A stretch of DNA of 34,593 nucleotides from Chloroflexota bacterium (lineage in GTDB: Bacteria > Chloroflexota > UBA11872). The position numbers and the translations under genes were made by a program. This document shows positions 7,836-14,888 of this stretch, piece by piece. The stretch is from positions 1 to 34,593 of the forward strand of contig VXPS01000110.1 of assembly GCA_009839425.1 (NCBI GenBank). Reading direction: 5' to 3'. The notes beneath the pieces are model-generated. The model searched no databases. It was not told the origin of the DNA and saw nothing but the letters and a program-made list of their open reading frames with translations. Position 1 is the stretch's first letter. Every line of letters starts with the position of its first letter.

Positions 7836-9896
7836 GTGTCGACGGAACCCTTCACGCCCTCGCTACGTACTATCCCAACGAAGAGCTCCGGAGCCCCACC
7901 ACCCTCGAGTGAACACTCGATGACTCGCCAGCGACGGCGAGTTCCGCTATTGATCGCCGCCTTGGTGGCGCTGTTGGTCGCATTGACGCTGGTGTTTGCA
8001 TTGCAGCCAAACTCCGGCTTCAGGTACATCGCCGTCAGTAGCGGCGATTACCACACCTGCGCCCTCCGAGAAGACGGAACGCCGGTCTGCTGGGGTGCAC
8101 AGCTGAACGATGAGTCGCCAGGCCTCGGCCAGGTGGGCTGGGGCCAATCCTCGCCGCCGGCCGGATTGCGGCTCATCGCAATCAGCAGCGGCGCTTACCA
8201 CACGTGCGGCCTTCGTGAAGACGGTACGCCCGTGTGCTGGGGCGCCCAGCTCAACGAAAAGTCGCTAGGCCTCGGCCAGGTGGGCTGGGGTGACGACGAG
8301 TTCGGAAGAGCGTCGCCCCCTGTCGGCGAGCGATTCAAGTCCATTTCAAGTGGCTTCGATCACACCTGCGCAGTTCGTCTGGACGGTTCGCTCTCGTGTT
8401 GGGGCGAGGACGGCAATGGTCAGGTCTCACCACCCACGGGGCACTCGTTCACCGAAGTCAGCAGCGGCCAGGGTTACAGCTGTGCTCTACGCGAAGAAGG
8501 CGCCGCCGTCTGCTGGGGACGCACCATTTACCAGAGCGCGGAAATCTTCGACGGGCAGCAGTTTTCCGCCATTAGCAGTGGAGCGCTTCACTTCTGCGCC
8601 CTGCGGACCGACGGCACCCCCGTCTGCACCGTGGATGAGGTCTTTCTCGACGAGCTGCCACCCGAAGGCGAGACGTTTTCGGCAATTAGCACTGGATTTG
8701 AGCACGTCTGCGCCCTTCGACCTGACGGTACGCCGGTGTGCTGGGGCGGCAACAGCTACGGACAGGCCACGCCACCTGCCGGGGAGCGCTTTGTCGCCAT
8801 CACCAGCCACGTCGAACACACGTGCGGCCTCCGAGCGGATGGCACGCCGGTGTGTTGGGGCGCCGCCGATCCGCTCATCGATCAGGGTCAGGCTTCTCCG
8901 CCGCCGGGGGAACGGTTCGTCGCCATCAGCAGCGGCGACGCATTTACCTGCGGCCTCCGTGCGGACGGTACCGACACCTGCTGGCGCTTTTACCCCACGA
9001 CACACGGCGTCGACCGGAAGCGCGATCGCGTTCACCTCTATCTCGGCCTCTTGGTCCCGGAAGGCATCAGCAGTCGTGGCTTTAGTGCCATTGGCGAGCG
9101 TGCGCTTGCTGTGGCCAGTGCCGGCAATCGGTTCACCTGCGCCCTCGACACGGACGGCGCTGCGGTGTGTTGGGGCATCGACGACTACGGCCAGGCGTCG
9201 CCGCCGGAAGGCGAACGCTTCACCTTACTTAGCAGCGGGGAACGCCACGTGTGCGCGCTGCGCGGCGACGGCACACCCGTCTGTTGGGGCGACCCTGCAC
9301 AGGGACGCACCACACCGCCTGATGGCGAGAGGTTCGTCGCCCTCCAAAGCGGCTGGGCGCACACCTGCGGGCTTCGCTCCGACGGTGGTGCCCTCTGCTG
9401 GGGCCGGGATGACTACGGTCAAGCGTCGCCGCCATCAGGCGATAGATTCGTGGACATCGCGAGTGGACAAGCGCACACGTGTGGAATTCGCGAGGACGGG
9501 AATCCCGTCTGCTGGGGTCGGAACGATGTACGACAAGCCTCGCCTCCGGAAGGCGCGGCGTTGGTTGCCATTAGCAGCGGTCTGGACCACTCGTGCGGTC
9601 TCGCCGCGGACGGCGGCCCGATTTGCTGGGGCGATGACGACAGCGCTGTCGTCCGGGTGCAAGTTGTCGACCAATTGACGTCAATTGTCAGTGGTCGCGA
9701 TTTCGCCTGTGGCCTGCGACCCGATGGGACTCCCGTGTGCTGGGGCGACGACGATGCGGCATTCCCGCAGGGCGAAGGGTTGATGGCCCTTAGCCTCGGG
9801 CTCACCCACAGTTGCGGCCTGCGTCCGGACGGCCGACCTGTCTGCTGGGGCGACGGCTACGAAGCGCCAGTCGGATCCGCCCGTCAGTCGAACTAA
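7836..9896 (+). CDS. Membrane-anchored RCC1-like repeat protein with paired cysteines
   Basis: This protein of up to 686 residues consists of a short basic N-terminus, one hydrophobic helix (RRRVPLLIAALVALLVALTL, about 35-54) and fifteen tandem repeats of about 38 residues. The repeat resembles RCC1-type propeller blades: a serine-glycine turn, H-T-C, A/G-L-R-x-D-G-T-P-V-C-W-G, then a spacer ending in SPPxGE. Nearly every unit has two cysteines nine residues apart, suggesting a disulfide per blade and an extracellular location beyond the signal anchor. Units 5 and 8 are irregular: unit 5 lacks the WG, and unit 8 carries an insert of about 24 residues. GTG at 7836 is the longest start. ATG at 7920 puts the basic residues and membrane helix right at the N-terminus and may be the true one. 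Function unknown; probably binding or adhesion. Confidence 0.8.
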   Translation: MSTEPFTPSLRTIPTKSSGAPPPSSEHSMTRQRRRVPLLIAALVALLVALTLVFALQPNSGFRYIAVSSGDYHTCALREDGTPVCWGAQLNDESPGLGQVGWGQSSPPAGLRLIAISSGAYHTCGLREDGTPVCWGAQLNEKSLGLGQVGWGDDEFGRASPPVGERFKSISSGFDHTCAVRLDGSLSCWGEDGNGQVSPPTGHSFTEVSSGQGYSCALREEGAAVCWGRTIYQSAEIFDGQQFSAISSGALHFCALRTDGTPVCTVDEVFLDELPPEGETFSAISTGFEHVCALRPDGTPVCWGGNSYGQATPPAGERFVAITSHVEHTCGLRADGTPVCWGAADPLIDQGQASPPPGERFVAISSGDAFTCGLRADGTDTCWRFYPTTHGVDRKRDRVHLYLGLLVPEGISSRGFSAIGERALAVASAGNRFTCALDTDGAAVCWGIDDYGQASPPEGERFTLLSSGERHVCALRGDGTPVCWGDPAQGRTTPPDGERFVALQSGWAHTCGLRSDGGALCWGRDDYGQASPPSGDRFVDIASGQAHTCGIREDGNPVCWGRNDVRQASPPEGAALVAISSGLDHSCGLAADGGPICWGDDDSAVVRVQVVDQLTSIVSGRDFACGLRPDGTPVCWGDDDAAFPQGEGLMALSLGLTHSCGLRPDGRPVCWGDGYEAPVGSARQSN
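7905..7920. repeat. Inverted repeat abutting a candidate start codon
   Basis: TCGAGTGAACACTCGA has perfect 7-base arms around a two-base centre. Its last base is the A of the ATG at 7920, a candidate start of the RCC1-like gene. As DNA it could be an operator; as RNA it could hide the start codon if translation begins there. If GTG 7836 is the true start, it is simply inside the coding region. Confidence 0.4.
8019..9870 (+). repeat. Fifteen tandem RCC1-like coding repeats
   Basis: The DNA repeats in units of about 114 bases encoding 38 residues, with the best-conserved core covering HTCxLRxDGTPVCWG. Units 1 and 2 carry an extra matching insert (AQLN to LGLGQVGWG) and are nearly identical at base level, which points to a recent duplication. 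Later units have diverged more. Confidence 0.85.
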
Positions 9897-9898
9897 CG

Positions 9899-10057
9899 TT
9901 CACGACCATAGCCATAGGCCAGACGGTGTCCGGACGCACCCTTACCCTGATCCTGACGCCGGTTCAGCCCAAGATCTACTACCCGGTGACGGACCGATGG
10001 GCCGGCCGTCATGAGCGGCAGACGTACCGGACTTCGGAAAGAGGGGTGGTTGAGTGA
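9899..10057 (+). pseudogene. 3' remnant of a BrnT-like toxin gene
   Basis: The plus-strand frame here encodes about 52 residues, from TIAIGQTVSGRTLTL through KIYYPVTDRWAG to RHERQTYR. This matches the C-terminal half of BrnT-like ribonuclease toxins (a G-x-T-x-x-G-R strand, a Y-Y-P-V-T strand, and the R-x-E-R-x-x-Y helix). The N-terminal half is missing; the frame simply runs back into the RCC1-like gene in another phase. The remnant ends in a TGA that overlaps the antitoxin GTG start by four bases (GTGA, 10054-10057), the normal coupling of a toxin-antitoxin operon. I read it as a toxin truncated by a deletion whose breakpoint is near 9890-9900. Recognition is from motif memory. Confidence 0.6.
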
Positions 10058-10341
10058 GTAAGACGAAGAAGCAGACTCGGATTCCGACGTTCAACAGCCG
10101 CGAGGAAGAGGCCGAGTTTTGGGACACGCACGACACGGCTGACTTCGAGGACGAGTTCGAGCGCACCGAGGTGCGCTTCGCCAAGAACCTCTCCCAGGGC
10201 ATCACAGTGCGCTTTACGGCTGAGACCCTCGAGACCCTGCGGGCGACGGCCCAAAGAAAAGGCATCGGCCCAACGACGCTGGCTCGTATGTGGATCCTCG
10301 AGCGCCTCGAAGCGATTGACCAGGGGACTGCCGCGCCATAG
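10054..10341 (+). CDS. CopG-type antitoxin of a type II toxin-antitoxin system
   Basis: This 95-residue protein has the start typical of the CopG/BrnA-like antitoxin family: IPTFNSREEEAEFWDTHDT at about 10-28, followed by a ribbon-helix-helix region (ITVRFTAETLETLRATAQRKGIGPTTLARMWI) at about 49-80. Antitoxins of this kind neutralise a BrnT-like toxin and repress their own operon. The GTG start has a purine-rich AGAGGGG ribosome site and overlaps the stop of the toxin remnant. Because the toxin is truncated, this appears to be an orphan antitoxin; it could still act as a regulator or give immunity to a related toxin. The methyltransferase frame begins at its stop codon. Confidence 0.8.
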   Translation: MSKTKKQTRIPTFNSREEEAEFWDTHDTADFEDEFERTEVRFAKNLSQGITVRFTAETLETLRATAQRKGIGPTTLARMWILERLEAIDQGTAAP

Positions 10342-11120
10342 CTCAGGACTTCGCCGGCGACCTGTTTGACTCGAAGCGCTCCGCCGAACTCTACGCCCGC
10401 GCTCGCCCCTACCACCACGACCTCGTCATCCAGCGAATCGCGGCCAAACTGGAAATCGACGACCGTCTCGACGACGTGCTCGACGTCGCCTGCGGAACCG
10501 GGCTGTCCTGCATCGCCTTGAAGCAGATCGCAAAGCGAATCGTCGGTTCCGACATCTCAGCCGCCATGCTCGCCCAGGCTGAGCGCGACGAGCGCATTGA
10601 CTACCTGCGCTGTCCGGCCGAGGCCCTACCCCTGGCCAGCCGGTCCTTCGACCTCCTAACCGTCTCGTCCGGCTTGCACTGGTTCGAGCGACACGCCTTC
10701 CTGGCGGAAGCCAGCCGCGTGCTCAGGCCCCGCGGCTGGCTCGTCATCTACGACAACTTCTTTTCCGCCAATCTTCGCGGCAATCCGGCCTTCAAACCCT
10801 GGTTCAATTCGACCTACCTTCAGCGCTTCCCCACGCCCCTTCGCGACAACCAACCTCTTGGCGATCAGTCGGCCAGACACGCCGGCTTTCACTTGCTCGC
10901 GCAGGAGAAGTACGCCAACGTCGTTTTCTTCGATCGAGAGCAGTTGGTCGACTACTTGCTCACCCAGACCAACGTCCTCGCGGCCATCCAGGGTGGCGAT
11001 TGGACCCTCAACGACGCCCGGACCTACCTCACGGACGAAGTCAGCCCCTACGTCCCATCATCCGAGCCGCAAGCCTTCGACTTCGGCGGCCCGATCGCCT
11101 ACCTGCGCAAGATCGGCTAA
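10338..11120 (+). CDS. Class I SAM-dependent methyltransferase, start codon unclear
   Basis: This is a Rossmann-fold methyltransferase with motif I VLDVACGTGLS, the following acidic strand IVGSDISAAM, and PAEALPLASRSFDLLTVSSGLHWF, typical of small-molecule or ubiquinone-type C/O-methyltransferases. The family's N-terminal helix (DLFDSKRSAELYARARPYHH) is encoded upstream of the first ordinary start. That start, GTG at 10476, would begin inside motif I. Between the upstream in-frame stop (10317) and 10476 there is no ATG, GTG or TTG. The open frame reaches ATA at 10338, which overlaps the antitoxin TAG as ATAG; CTG at 10362 is another option. Translation probably starts at one of these by coupling, or the gene is impaired. 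The 3' end overlaps the convergent permease by four bases. Confidence 0.75.
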   Translation: MAQDFAGDLFDSKRSAELYARARPYHHDLVIQRIAAKLEIDDRLDDVLDVACGTGLSCIALKQIAKRIVGSDISAAMLAQAERDERIDYLRCPAEALPLASRSFDLLTVSSGLHWFERHAFLAEASRVLRPRGWLVIYDNFFSANLRGNPAFKPWFNSTYLQRFPTPLRDNQPLGDQSARHAGFHLLAQEKYANVVFFDREQLVDYLLTQTNVLAAIQGGDWTLNDARTYLTDEVSPYVPSSEPQAFDFGGPIAYLRKIG

Positions 11121-12442
11121 CCCGACACCACGCTCCGCGCCATTTCCTTCAGCGTCGGCCGCTTGCCGTACATCAGCAGGTAGGCCCGGAACAACCGCAT
11201 CGCCAGCCACAGCGCGCCCGACGCACTCGCCGCCAGAACCAGCAGCGCCGCGACGGTCTCCAGCGGTCCCATCGCGCCAATAGCAAGGCGAATGAAACCA
11301 GTGACGGGCGCCGTGACCGGGATGTACGTCAACACCCGAGCCACGGTGCCCTCCGGTTCCGTAAACAGGATGAAGTTCAGCCAGACCGGAATGAAGGCCG
11401 GCACGATAACGATGGCCGAAATCTGATTGGCCTCGCGCAGCGAGGTCGTTATCGCTCCCACGGCCGCCATCAGCGATGCGAAAAGCGCGTAGCCGAACAG
11501 GAAATACCCGGCCGCGATCGCAATGTCGCCGACGCCCGGCATGGTCAGAAAGTCGGCCGGAATGTCCACGATCCGGCCGACCACTAGCACGCCCACCCCG
11601 ACGGAGGCCAGCCACGCCGCCATCTGCAACAGCCCCGCCGCGCCCAGGCCAAGGAACTTGCCCAGCAGCAGCGCGTCCGGCTTGACCGACGACAGCAGCA
11701 CCTCCATCACCCGGTTTTCCTTCTCCTCCACCAGCGCGTTAAGGACATAGCCTGAACTGAAGAAGACGGAAAACAAGAGCGAAATGCCGGCAACGGCAAA
11801 GAACGCCGCCCGGCCAATGTCGAACCCCGCCGACTCGTCCTCCGCTCCGTCCGGCCGGACTTCCTCCACCGCGAGTGTGAAGGGGACCTGGAGCCGCTCG
11901 GCCAATCCGGCCGGGACCTCATCGGCGAACAGATTCGAAAGCACGAACCCGCGCAGCGTCCCGCTATACGAGGGACCGTCCGGTCCAAAGACGCCCCCGT
12001 CGTCGGCGATCTGAACCCGCACGACCGTTCCCGTCTCGGCAAAGTCGGGCGGGAACACGAAGAGAGCGGCGATCTGCTCGTCCATGAGCGCCGCTATGCC
12101 GGCCTCACGATCCGACACCGGTACGAACACTGCGCCAGGCTGTTCCTGGTATGCGCCAAACAGCGCCGGACCGTCCGTAAGGTCTACGTAGCCCAGTCTT
12201 GGCGTCTCAGCGCTGGACTCGGCGCTCGATGAGGTCTCGGCTTCGGCGTCCTCCCGCGTCACCAGCGTGAAGATCGCAAAGCCCGCCACCGCCAGCGCCA
12301 CCAGCACCGATACGGCCGCCGTCAGGATGATGTATGAGGGACGGGTGACGGCCGTCCGGAACTCGTGCCTAGTCACAATGCGAACGCTACCCACCGGGGC
12401 GCGCCCCTTCATCCGGCGTCCCGTTCCCGTTGGCGCTCCCAT
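11117..12442 (-). CDS. ABC transporter permease, NatB-like (ABC-2)
   Basis: This is a membrane subunit of an ABC-2 exporter, up to 441 residues. It has one N-terminal helix (SYIILTAAVSVLVALAVAGFA, about 36-56), a large extracytoplasmic domain (about 60-215), then six hydrophobic segments. The conserved ALVEEKENRVMEVLLSSVKPDALLLGKFLG segment at about 234-263 is characteristic of the NatB/ABC-2 family (Na+ or peptide and drug export). Several starts are possible (ATG 12442, ATG 12412, GTG 12394 with an AAGGGG site); all overlap the end of the ATPase gene, so the two are translationally coupled. With the ATPase it forms a complete two-gene exporter. The substrate is unknown. Confidence 0.88.
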   Translation of the reverse strand: MGAPTGTGRRMKGRAPVGSVRIVTRHEFRTAVTRPSYIILTAAVSVLVALAVAGFAIFTLVTREDAEAETSSSAESSAETPRLGYVDLTDGPALFGAYQEQPGAVFVPVSDREAGIAALMDEQIAALFVFPPDFAETGTVVRVQIADDGGVFGPDGPSYSGTLRGFVLSNLFADEVPAGLAERLQVPFTLAVEEVRPDGAEDESAGFDIGRAAFFAVAGISLLFSVFFSSGYVLNALVEEKENRVMEVLLSSVKPDALLLGKFLGLGAAGLLQMAAWLASVGVGVLVVGRIVDIPADFLTMPGVGDIAIAAGYFLFGYALFASLMAAVGAITTSLREANQISAIVIVPAFIPVWLNFILFTEPEGTVARVLTYIPVTAPVTGFIRLAIGAMGPLETVAALLVLAASASGALWLAMRLFRAYLLMYGKRPTLKEMARSVVSG

Positions 12443-13373
12443 CAGCGCCGCCTACGATTTGCAGGAATATCTCCTCCAGCGTCGGCGCCTCACGCTCGAA
12501 CCGCTCGATCTGCACGCCCGCATCCAGTAGCGACCGCAGCACGCCCTCGGCCGAACCGTCGTCGTCCAGGCTGATTCGCCAGCCATCGCCGTGCGACTCA
12601 ACGGTCGCCACGCCCGGCAAGCTCAGGGCGTACGGCAGGTCCGATGCGCACTCCACCAGTAGCCGGTCGCTCGCGTGCTGCCGTCGAATCTCCCGTACGC
12701 CGCCGTTCAGCACGATCTCGCCGCGGTTGATCATCACCACCCGGTCGCAGAGTTCCTCCACGTCCGTCATCTGGTGCGTCGAGAACAGCACGGCCACCCC
12801 GTCGTCTCGCAATTCGGCCACCGTGTTCTTCATCAGTCGCACGTTGACCGGATCCAGGCCCGAGAACGGCTCGTCCAGCACCAGGAAGTCCGGCTTGTGC
12901 TGAATCGTCGCCGCAAACTGCAGCAACTGCCGCAGCCCGCGGCTCAGCTCGCCCACCTTCTTGGGGCGGTGTTCCGTCAGGCCCAACCGCTCCAGCGCGG
13001 CGTCTGCCAGCCCCGGCGCCTCCTGTGTGGGAACTCCCTTTAACTCCGCCATGTATTTCAGGATCGGCGGGATGCGCAGCCCCGGATACAGCCCGCGCTC
13101 CTCCGGCAGATAGCCGATGCGCCGCCGCGCCGCGTCATCGATCGGCGCGCCAAACACCTCCACCGTGCCGCGGTCCGGCGCAAAGATGTCCAGCATCATC
13201 CGAATCGTGGTGCTCTTGCCCGCGCCGTTGGGCCCCACAAAGCCCACCACCTCGCCCTGCGCGATCTCCAGCGAGACATCCCGCACCACGTCCAGCGCCC
13301 CAAACCGCTTCCACAGGGCGCTGGCCCGCACCGGAACGCCGTGCGGTCCACCGTCGGATGCAAGAGCCGCCAT
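12387..13373 (-). CDS. ABC transporter ATP-binding protein, NatA-like
   Basis: This is the ATPase partner of the NatB-like permease. In the chosen 328-residue form it has Walker A GPNGAGKST at about 47-55, the Q-loop region LPEERGLYPGL, signature LSRGLRQ at about 143-149, Walker B FLVLDEPFSGLDP at about 163-175, and the switch histidine in STHQM at about 200. The C-terminal 80 residues fit the DUF4162 domain found on NatA-type ATPases. I use ATG 13373 because homology starts just after it. The frame stays open to 13448, but those 25 residues look unrelated to the family. No clear ribosome site precedes 13373. The gene is the first of a two-gene operon. Confidence 0.9.
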   Translation of the reverse strand: MAALASDGGPHGVPVRASALWKRFGALDVVRDVSLEIAQGEVVGFVGPNGAGKSTTIRMMLDIFAPDRGTVEVFGAPIDDAARRRIGYLPEERGLYPGLRIPPILKYMAELKGVPTQEAPGLADAALERLGLTEHRPKKVGELSRGLRQLLQFAATIQHKPDFLVLDEPFSGLDPVNVRLMKNTVAELRDDGVAVLFSTHQMTDVEELCDRVVMINRGEIVLNGGVREIRRQHASDRLLVECASDLPYALSLPGVATVESHGDGWRISLDDDGSAEGVLRSLLDAGVQIERFEREAPTLEEIFLQIVGGADGSANGNGTPDEGARPGG

Positions 13374-13454
13374 GGCGGAGAGTCTATGCCCCACCGTTAC
13401 CCGCGACCGTGATGAACACCCCACAAGCGGAGCCATGCGACGGAGCAACCATGC

Positions 13455-13482
13455 TTGTGATGACCTGAGCGCAAGGTATTCT
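13455..13482 (+). promoter_or_regulatory. Possible promoter for the 45-codon ORF and Gly-rich gene
   Basis: TTGTGA (13455-13460) and TATTCT (13477-13482) are 16 bases apart and match the -35 and -10 consensus at four of six positions each. They lie in a locally AT-rich stretch (13472-13496). A transcript would start around 13489, only a few bases before the ATG at 13494, so the first gene could be read from a nearly leaderless mRNA; no ribosome site is seen there. Confidence 0.3.
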
Positions 13483-13493
13483 TTTTGTGTACT

Positions 13494-13631
13494 ATGCTGC
13501 CTGTTGACCGGAATGATCAGTTGGACGACTGGCGGTCGTTGCTCAGAAGCGTGGCCGCCGGCGACGTGATCCTTACGCCGTTCGTTGATGCGGATGGCTT
13601 ACAGAGCGAGAGAGAGCAATTCGATGGGTGA
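13494..13631 (+). CDS. Small ORF of 45 codons overlapping the Gly-rich gene
   Basis: This small acidic ORF reads MLPVDRNDQLDDWRSLLRS and ends in EREQFDG. I recognise no family. Its support is positional. It starts next to a possible promoter, fills the gap between divergent genes, and its TGA (13629-13631) overlaps the ATG (13624) of the Gly-rich gene by eight bases, as expected for coupled translation. It might instead be a remnant or a chance ORF. No membrane segment or signal peptide is visible. Confidence 0.4.
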   Translation: MLPVDRNDQLDDWRSLLRSVAAGDVILTPFVDADGLQSEREQFDG

Positions 13632-14655
13632 CCCAATGATCCGTGTCATGAAGCGGCGACCAGTGTCGTCAGGATTCTGGGTGCAGGACTTCCGGGGCGG
13701 CGACCTGATCTACGCGGACGCCCACCTGGAGGCTGGCAGCTCGGTGGTGTCAGCCTATCCGGTCATGGACCGGTGCGACGCCTATCGCGTCGAGCGCGCG
13801 GTCGATTGGATTCTGAATGCGGCGGCGGCTAGCCGGGATCGGGTCGCGCGAGCCTTCCGCGCGATCTATCCAGGGAGCCGCGTTGAGTCCGAGGTGCTGC
13901 CGTCGGATTGGTGGGGCCGACAGCTTGACGGCGTCATCGGCATCGATTTTTCGGCGTACTTCGGGCATGAAGCTGCGGTGACGGCGGACCGCAGCCGGGC
14001 GGGGCTGGTGATTGACGACAGCACGACTCTCATCAATGTCAGTGGATTCACGACCGTATCTGGCAGCCAGGGGTATCGAGGCTCGGGCCCGGGTGGCGGT
14101 GGTGGACTCTTCAATGGCGGTTACGCGGGCGGCGGTGGACATGGAACGGCCGGTGAGAAGGGTCGGCGGACCGATGGTGCTGGTGCCCTTGGAGGTCCAG
14201 CGATCCCGGCAGTCTGCGCCATTGAGGCGCTTCGCTCGGGCACTTATACAGCCACAACGCTGTCGATGGGCGGCAGTGGCGGGACGGATGGGCATGAAGG
14301 CGGTGATGCCGGAGACGGCATTGTCCGTATTTCGTCCGGGAAGATCACGGAGTCCATGGACCGGAGCTTTACCGGTTCACAGGCGAGCCATAGCTACGGG
14401 GGCGCGGGTTCTGGCGGTGGTTACTACATTGTGAGCCGCCGAGGCTATAGCTTGGCCTCCGGCACGACAGTTGAGCTAGCGGGTGGTGCTCGACAAGGGT
14501 CCAGCAGCACCCGTTACCCAGGTGCGGGGGGCAATGGTCGGTTCACGACCTTCACGGTTGATCAGCCCACAATCGACGGCACCGTTTCCAACGGAGTTCT
14601 TACCCACTTCCAGATCTACCCGTCGATTCCACTTGGCGCTGTTCGTGTGATGTAA
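13624..14655 (+). CDS. Gly-rich protein of unknown function
   Basis: This is a protein of 343 residues with no family I can name firmly. Residues 1-120 are mixed (a WILNAAAASRDRVARAFRAIYPG helix, then WWGRQLDGVIGIDFSAYFG). From about 130 on it follows a pattern common in repetitive surface and phage tail proteins: a short strand (AGLVIDDSTTLINVSGFTTVSG) followed by Gly-rich tracts (GSGPGGGGGLFNGGYAGGGG) alternating with strands such as DGIVRISSGKI and GGGYYIVSRRG, suggesting a stacked beta structure. There is no signal peptide. ATG 13624 is chosen because a purine-rich GAGAGAGAG tract precedes it; starts at 13585-13594 are possible. A phage-derived or surface role is only a guess. Confidence 0.6.
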   Translation: MGDPMIRVMKRRPVSSGFWVQDFRGGDLIYADAHLEAGSSVVSAYPVMDRCDAYRVERAVDWILNAAAASRDRVARAFRAIYPGSRVESEVLPSDWWGRQLDGVIGIDFSAYFGHEAAVTADRSRAGLVIDDSTTLINVSGFTTVSGSQGYRGSGPGGGGGLFNGGYAGGGGHGTAGEKGRRTDGAGALGGPAIPAVCAIEALRSGTYTATTLSMGGSGGTDGHEGGDAGDGIVRISSGKITESMDRSFTGSQASHSYGGAGSGGGYYIVSRRGYSLASGTTVELAGGARQGSSSTRYPGAGGNGRFTTFTVDQPTIDGTVSNGVLTHFQIYPSIPLGAVRVM

Positions 14656-14679
14656 CAAGGAGTTGCCAGCTTGGCGATA

Positions 14680-14760
14680 CCTTGATTCGGTCTGCTCCGG
14701 GTTCCCCGCGGCAATCAAGGGGAGAACTTTCGATGAACCGGTGCAGCAGCCGGCGGTTCA
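14680..14760. repeat. Two inverted repeats after the Gly-rich gene
   Basis: CCTTGATT (14680-14687) pairs with AATCAAGG (14713-14720) across 25 bases, and TGAACCG (14734-14740) pairs with CGGTTCA (14754-14760) across 13 bases. Both arms match perfectly. Neither is followed by a T-run, so intrinsic termination is doubtful; they may be RNA structures or protein sites. The rest of 14656-14888 shows nothing else. Confidence 0.35.
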
Positions 14761-14888
14761 CACGAGGATCGGCAAGTCGACAACCACCCAAGGCTGCGTA
14801 GGCGCAAACGTCACCGGGATGCCACAAGCGCACCGCTCCACCGCCGACTACGATACGCAGGCAACGGCTTCGCGGGGAGGGTGAACGA

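Noticed and set aside
8019-9870. Regular repeats that could suggest a CRISPR array
   Set aside because: The 114-base period keeps an open frame with conserved amino acids and variable third positions; this is a protein repeat.
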